From contig NZ_JAMQOQ010000005.1 of NCBI RefSeq assembly GCF_031624635.1, positions 186,001 through 250,000 of the forward strand: a DNA stretch of 64,000 bases, in the 5' to 3' direction. Positions 59,989 to 64,000 of the stretch are shown in pieces. Below the pieces are notes generated by a model. It had not been told where the DNA came from. It made no database searches and saw only the letters and a program-made list of their open reading frames with translations. The translations under genes were made by a program, and so were the position numbers. The stretch's first letter is position 1; every line of letters starts with the position of its first letter. Origin of the DNA: Halogeometricum sp. S3BR5-2 (lineage in GTDB: Archaea > Halobacteriota > Halobacteria > Halobacteriales > Haloferacaceae).

Positions 59989-62085
59989 TCAGAAGTCCTC
60001 GGGCGGGGCGAGACCGTCGTCCTCCAGCGGGTCGGCCTCCGGTTCGACGCCCTCGTCCGCCTCGAACGCGTCGAACTCCTCCCGTATCTTCCGCATCCGG
60101 TCGCGGATGTCCGCGGCGAGTTCGAACTCCAAGTTGTCCGCGGCCTCCTGCATCCGGTCTTCGAGGTAGTCGAGGCGTTCGCGCGCCTCCTCCTCGTTCG
60201 CCGGTTGCTCCGAGGAGGACCGCGAGGAGTCCGAGTCGCTGCCCGGCAGATTCGTCTCGCCGACTTCCTTCTCGATGGTCGTCGGTTCGTGGCCGTGCTT
60301 CTCGTTGAACTCGGTCTGAATCTCGCGGCGTCGCTGCGTCTCCTCTATCGCGGCGGCCATCGAGTCGGTCGTCTCGTCGGCGTAGAGGACGACCTCGCCC
60401 TCGACGTTGCGGGCGGCCCGCCCCATCGTCTGGACGAGCGTCGTCTCCGAGCGGAGGAAGCCCTCCTGGTCGGCGTCGAGGATGGCGACGAGCGACACCT
60501 CGGGGATGTCCAATCCCTCCCGCAGGAGGTTGATGCCGACCAGCACGTCGATGTTGCCGAGGCGCAGGTCGCGGATGAGTTCGTGGCGCTCCAGGGTGTC
60601 CGTCTCGTCGTGCATGTACGCCACGGCGACGCCCGCCTCTTCGAGGTACTCGGTGAGGTCCTCGGCCATCCGTTTCGTCAGCGTCGTCACCAGCGTTCGC
60701 TCGTCGCGTTCGATTCGCTCCGAGATGCGGTCCATCAGGTCGTCCACCTGCCCGGTCGCCTCCGATATCTCGACCTTCGGGTCGACGAGGTGGGTCGGGC
60801 GGACGATCTGTTCGGCTATCTGCTCGGAGTGCTCTCGCTCGTAGTCGCCGGGCGTCGCGGAGACGTACAGCGTCTGGTCGGTCTTCTCCTCGAACTCCTC
60901 GAACGTCAGCGGGCGGTTGTCGTACGCCGTCGGGAGGCGGAAGCCGTTCTCGACCAGCGAGTCCTTCCGCGCCTTGTCGCCCGCGAACTGCCCCCGAATC
61001 TGGGGGAGGGTCTGGTGGGACTCGTCGATGACGGTGAGGAAGTCGTCGGGGAAGTAGTCGAGCAGCGTGTACGGCGGGTCGCCGGGGTCGCGGTTCGACA
61101 TGTGGACCGAGTAGTTCTCGATTCCCGAACAGTAACCCGTCTCCTGCAGCATCTCGATGTCGAACGTCGTTCGCTCCTCGATTCGCTGGGCCGCCACGAG
61201 GTCGCCCTGTCGCTCGAAGTAGCCGACTCGGTCCTCCATCAGGTCCTCTATCTCCGTAATCGCCCGCTCCAGTTGGTCCTCGGGGATGGAGTAGTGCTCC
61301 GCCGGGTGGACGATGACGGCGGGTTCGTCGGATTGGACCTCGCCCTTGAAGGGGTCGAGTTTCTGCATCCGGTCTATCTCGTCGCCCCAGAACTCGATGC
61401 GGACGGCGTAGCGGCCGTACATGGGGAACACCTCGACGGTGTCGCCGCGGACGCGGAACGTCCCCTGCTGGAAGTCGACGTCGTTGCGCTCGTAGTTCAG
61501 GTCGACCAGTTGGGCGAGCAGGTCGTCGCGGTCCATCGTGTCGCCCACCTCCAGACGGAGCGACATGTCGGTGTAGTTGTTCGGGTCGCCGAGGCCGTAG
61601 ATGGCCGAGACGGACGCGACGACGATGACGTCGTCCCGGGTGAGAAGCGACCGGGTGGCCGAGTGGCGCAGGCGGTCTATCTCCTCGTTGATGGACATAT
61701 CCTTGTCGATGAAGGTGTCCGTCTGCTCGACGTACGCCTCCGGTTGGTAGTAGTCGTAGTAGGAGACGAAGTACTCCACCGCGTTGTCGGGAAAGAGGTT
61801 CTTGAACTCCTCGTACAACTGCGCGGCGAGCGTCTTGTTGTGCGCGATGACCAGCGTCGGTTTCTGCACCTCTTCGACGGTCCAGGAGACGGTGTTGGTC
61901 TTGCCAGACCCGGTGACGCCGAGGAGCGTCTGCTTCTCCATGCCCTCGCGGAACCCCCGGGCCAACTGCTCGATGGCCTCGGGTTGGTCGCCGGCCGGGT
62001 CGAACGGGGCGTCGACGCGGAACCGACGGTTAGCGCCGGGACGGTCCGGAGTCAGTGCGCCGCCGGAACCGGACGAATCACTCAT
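59989..62085 (-). CDS. uvrB: Excinuclease ABC subunit B
   Basis: 698 residues. Helicase-like damage-verifying subunit of bacterial-type nucleotide excision repair. Walker A GVTGSGKT, the beta-hairpin region [20 protein letters not shown], the DESHQT box and the C-terminal UVR domain ([25 protein letters not shown]) that binds UvrA and UvrC are all present. A Ser-rich linker precedes the last domain. Haloarchaea are among the archaea that carry the bacterial UvrABC system. TATA-like GCTAAAG is about 25 bases upstream. Confidence 0.97.
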   Translation of the reverse strand: MSDSSGSGGALTPDRPGANRRFRVDAPFDPAGDQPEAIEQLARGFREGMEKQTLLGVTGSGKTNTVSWTVEEVQKPTLVIAHNKTLAAQLYEEFKNLFPDNAVEYFVSYYDYYQPEAYVEQTDTFIDKDMSINEEIDRLRHSATRSLLTRDDVIVVASVSAIYGLGDPNNYTDMSLRLEVGDTMDRDDLLAQLVDLNYERNDVDFQQGTFRVRGDTVEVFPMYGRYAVRIEFWGDEIDRMQKLDPFKGEVQSDEPAVIVHPAEHYSIPEDQLERAITEIEDLMEDRVGYFERQGDLVAAQRIEERTTFDIEMLQETGYCSGIENYSVHMSNRDPGDPPYTLLDYFPDDFLTVIDESHQTLPQIRGQFAGDKARKDSLVENGFRLPTAYDNRPLTFEEFEEKTDQTLYVSATPGDYEREHSEQIAEQIVRPTHLVDPKVEISEATGQVDDLMDRISERIERDERTLVTTLTKRMAEDLTEYLEEAGVAVAYMHDETDTLERHELIRDLRLGNIDVLVGINLLREGLDIPEVSLVAILDADQEGFLRSETTLVQTMGRAARNVEGEVVLYADETTDSMAAAIEETQRRREIQTEFNEKHGHEPTTIEKEVGETNLPGSDSDSSRSSSEQPANEEEARERLDYLEDRMQEAADNLEFELAADIRDRMRKIREEFDAFEADEGVEPEADPLEDDGLAPPEDF

Positions 62086-62196
62086 TGTCAGTTCGAGGGG
62101 ACGGAGGCACTTTAGCCGCGCGGTCGCACCACTAAAACGGCCCGCAGCGGCGCCGAACGGGGGTGCAGGGAGGGACAGGGAAAAGTCTCTCGCCGG

Positions 62197-62205
62197 TATA
62201 ATTAA
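62197..62205 (+). promoter_or_regulatory. TATA box of the 78-residue membrane protein gene
   Basis: TATAATTAA lies 28-36 bases before ATG 62233, giving a near-leaderless message. It is the best match to an archaeal TATA box in this part. Confidence 0.55.
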
Positions 62206-62232
62206 TCAAAGCCAGCTCTACGAATTTAATGT

Positions 62233-62469
62233 ATGAGTCTGTTTGAATCATCGCAGTCGAACGCCGCAACGCAGCAGAATCAGCAGCAGCAGATAGAGGA
62301 AGCGAAGGGCACCGACCTCTTCCTCTTCGCGTCGCTGGCATCCATCGCGTTCTCGCTGTACGAGTACTACGTGCAGGGCAACACGGAGCGAGGCCTGTTC
62401 GTCGGCCAGTGGCCCCAGACGATACTCGCGATGGCGCTGTACCTCCGCCAGCGTCGCCAGAACAACTGA
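62233..62469 (+). CDS. 78-residue membrane protein
   Basis: Begins MSLFESSQSNAATQQNQQQQ, a Gln/Asn-rich stretch unusual in halophiles, then two hydrophobic segments (DLFLFASLASIAFSLYEYYV and WPQTILAMALYLRQRR). A conserved haloarchaeal type without known function, by recollection. Good TATA box and codon pattern. Confidence 0.75.
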   Translation: MSLFESSQSNAATQQNQQQQIEEAKGTDLFLFASLASIAFSLYEYYVQGNTERGLFVGQWPQTILAMALYLRQRRQNN

Positions 62470-62541
62470 ACGGCGCCCGTCGACTTCGACGAACGCCGCT
62501 CGACCGCCCGCTTTTTTACTCGGTCCGTCCACGGTCAGCAC

Positions 62542-62802
62542 ATGGCAGACGAACTCACCGCCGCGAGCGAGAAACTCCGGTCGGCCGCCGAAGCGGCCGA
62601 CGGCGAGACGCGGGACCGACTCACCGAACAGGCCGACGCGCTGGCCGAACTCGCGGAGTCGGAACCGGACCACGGCCGACTCGACCGGCATATGAACATC
62701 CTCGCGGAGATAGCGCGCGAGACCGAAGGAGAGGTGAGCGACCGGACGACGGCCGCCCGCGACCACGTCTTCGAGTACCGCAAGGGCGTCGAGGGCGTCT
62801 GA
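62542..62802 (+). CDS. Small helical haloarchaeal protein (DUF7553-like)
   Basis: 86 acidic residues, all helical in appearance, heptad-like (LRSAAEAADGETRDRLTEQADALAEL). The end HVFEYRKGVEGV is characteristic of a haloarchaeal family I recall as DUF7553; name to be checked. TTTTTTACTCG lies about 25-30 bases upstream, a likely TATA region. Confidence 0.75.
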   Translation: MADELTAASEKLRSAAEAADGETRDRLTEQADALAELAESEPDHGRLDRHMNILAEIARETEGEVSDRTTAARDHVFEYRKGVEGV

Positions 62803-63005
62803 GACTCGTTCACGAACCCCTCTGTTTCGAGTGGAAAACGGTGATAGTTCTCTTCAGTCAGATGTACGGAACTGAGTGACACGGTTTCAGCGGTGCGGTT
62901 ACGAGGACGGTCACCGGCGACGAACGAGGTCCGAAGCGGTGCAGTGGAAGCGGAGGCGGTATCAGGGTGGCGGGAAGCGGAGGCGGTGCGGAGAGGTAAC
63001 GTATC
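62803..63005. other. Intergenic stretch before structured repeat copy 2
   Basis: With the following repeat this makes a gene-free interval of 328 bases. Apart from the origin-box-like element at 62817-62837 it holds only low-complexity GGAGGCGGT-type triplets (62945-62995). No gene seen. Confidence 0.5.
62817..62837 (-). other. Element resembling a haloarchaeal origin recognition box
   Basis: On the minus strand: TTCCACTCGAAACAGAGGGG. The TTCCA...GAAAC core followed by a G-run resembles the ORB elements bound by Orc1/Cdc6 at haloarchaeal origins, as I recall them. Only one copy is seen, with no cdc6 gene in the window, so it is not by itself an origin. Confidence 0.3.
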
Positions 63006-63130
63006 GTACCGCGAGGCGAGCGAACGAAGTGAGCGAGTCCTCGCGGCGGTTCTTTGGTCCAGCTTTCTTCCGGGGGTTCGAGCAAACGGCGAAGCCGTCT
63101 GCGAGGACCCTCGAAAAGAAAGGTGGGGGT
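63006..63130 (-). repeat. Structured repeat directly after a stop codon, copy 2
   Basis: On the minus strand, starting after the stop of the rubrerythrin-like gene: CACCTTTCTTTTC, a hairpin region around ACGGC-ttc-GCCGT (63086-63098), GAAAGCTGGACCAAAG, then a stem CCGCGAGG/CCTCGCGG (63009-63016 with 63039-63046), ending GTAC. Order, spacing and T-runs match copy 1 at 16874-16974, while stem bases change in pairs (CCGTGAGG/CCTCACGG there). Confidence 0.7.
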
Positions 63131-63748
63131 TTAGCAGACGTTCTTCGGCTTCACGCCCATCGATTCTAAGGTCTCGACGTAGTCGTCGTACGCCGCCTCG
63201 ACGACGGCGTCGGCCGCCTCGCCCGCGGCGTCCCAGTCGTCGTCGCTCTCGCAGACGTCGTCGAGAAGGTCGATGATTCGGTCGCGTTCGTCCTCGACGG
63301 CCGAGCGGAGCGTGCGGAACTCGTCGGCCGCCTTCGGGTCGGCGTCGCCGACGAAGAAGCCGACCATCTGCCCGACGTACTCGGAGACGACGAGGTAGCG
63401 CCCCAGGAGGCCGCCGACGCGGCCCGGCGTCCCGTCCTCGAACGCGAGGCGGTCGTACAGGTCGGGGTCGTCCCCGGGTTCGTACCCGTCGGGTTCGAGC
63501 GACTCGGCGCGGTCGCGCGTCTCCTCGGCGAGGTCCGCGAAGACGGGCGCGGCGTCGCCGTGTTCGGCCATCGCCCAGTCGTCAAGCACGTCCGCGACGG
63601 CGTGGTGGTCGGCCGCCGCGGCGGCGCGGACCGACGCGGCCTCCATCTCGCCGCCGGTCAGGGCGTACAGCGCCTTCGAGGAACCGAGGCGGGAGAACGC
63701 CGTCTCGTGGTCGTCGCGAACGCGGTCTGCGAGGTCGTCTCCGTTCAT
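63131..63748 (-). CDS. Rubrerythrin-like/four-helix protein
   Basis: 205 acidic residues, mostly helical. The opening RLGSSKALYALTGGEMEA is typical of a haloarchaeal protein group annotated as rubrerythrin family, by recollection, but no clear pair of EExH iron motifs is visible, so metal binding is uncertain. The end VETLESMGVKPKNVC has a terminal Cys. ATG 63748 is used as the upstream residues look like noise. Confidence 0.65.
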   Translation of the reverse strand: MNGDDLADRVRDDHETAFSRLGSSKALYALTGGEMEAASVRAAAAADHHAVADVLDDWAMAEHGDAAPVFADLAEETRDRAESLEPDGYEPGDDPDLYDRLAFEDGTPGRVGGLLGRYLVVSEYVGQMVGFFVGDADPKAADEFRTLRSAVEDERDRIIDLLDDVCESDDDWDAAGEAADAVVEAAYDDYVETLESMGVKPKNVC

Positions 63749-63843
63749 GCGACGCGGTAGGATACCTCGCCGCTTGTAGCCATCGGACCGCACGCGGCCG
63801 TCGAATCCCACATCGTTATGACGGCTCTCTGAGATATACGCCC

Positions 63844-64000
63844 GTGAACGTCTCCACGGCCCTCCGCGCCGGCGTCCGGATGCTCTCCGAGTACTCCGCG
63901 TCGGTCCTGCCGGTGTACCTCCTCGTGACCGGTCTGTCCGGCGTCGTCCGCGTCCCGATGGTGCTCGCCCTCCTCGCCGCCTTCGCCCTCGTCTCGCTCG
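63844..64000 (+). CDS. Membrane protein, start only
   Basis: Opens with GTG 63844 (MNVSTALRAGVRMLSEYSAS) and runs off the window. At least 52 residues with hydrophobic segments SVLPVYLLVTGLSGVV and VPMVLALLAAFALVSL. No family assignable from this fragment. Confidence 0.6.
   Translation, partial: MNVSTALRAGVRMLSEYSASVLPVYLLVTGLSGVVRVPMVLALLAAFALVSL

Overview
The window is chromosomal DNA from a haloarchaeon. The signs are very high G+C with strong G/C at third codon positions, acidic proteins rich in Asp and Glu, Tat-type lipoprotein signals (twin arginine plus a lipobox Cys), GTG starts, overlapping stop/start junctions, and TATA-like boxes about 25-32 bases before start codons, as expected for leaderless transcripts. 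Several genes are characteristic of haloarchaea: archaeal polymerase D large subunit with an intein, LysW-dependent arginine synthesis, and small haloarchaea-specific proteins. The genus cannot be fixed from the sequence; it looks like a member of the Haloferax/Halogeometricum relatives. I saw no tRNA, rRNA, CRISPR array, transposase or prophage. This is core genome with accessory transport genes.

Layout. 1-2.8 kb: ammonium transporter and its PII regulator, then a CPBP-family membrane protein. 2.9-9.8 kb: tetrapyrrole synthesis (hemL, hemC, a uroporphyrinogen-III methyltransferase, hemD) with a YihY-like protein, a small membrane protein and an MFS transporter. 9.8-16.8 kb: DHH phosphoesterase, small lipoprotein, a 776-base gene-free stretch, a conserved small protein, NifU-like protein, sulfatase-fold enzyme, SMR transporter, ketopantoate reductase, zinc-ribbon protein. 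17-21.5 kb: polD large subunit with a 181-residue mini-intein in its catalytic motif, and a PPC-domain protein. 22-29.5 kb: a five-gene peptide-type ABC importer. 29.6-35.4 kb: CBS protein and glycyl-tRNA synthetase, dolichol-kinase-like protein, a two-subunit cation/proton antiporter. 35.4-45.1 kb: the complete LysW-dependent arginine pathway from glutamate (argG, argH, lysW, argX, argC, argB, argD, argE, argF). 45.1-49.7 kb: membrane proteins, MscS channel, XPD-like helicase. 49.7-53.5 kb: a nitrate/sulfonate/taurine-type ABC importer with two permeases. 53.7-64 kb: cytochrome P450, 2H phosphoesterase, band-7 protein, HAD protein, TauE/SafE permease, FxLYD lipoprotein, UvrB, several small proteins and the start of a membrane protein.

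The best candidate for an undescribed system is in the arginine region. Two very short Arg/Pro-rich reading frames precede the two arginine transcription blocks, one with its own TATA box ahead of argG and one overlapping the end of argH ahead of lysW. Both contain a Pro-Arg-Arg-Pro segment written as CCG CGA CGA CCG, and both carry a 6-bp GC-rich inverted repeat immediately after those Arg codons, at the stop codon. That is the layout expected of a leader peptide that senses arginine supply, a mechanism not established in archaea to my knowledge. Other points of note are a LysW carrier with no zinc cysteines, a pair of covarying structured repeats placed directly after two stop codons 46 kb apart, tandem micro-frames (one with two Cys, one with four His) ahead of the TauE/SafE gene, and a perfect 8+8 palindrome lying over the TATA box of a 61-residue gene.
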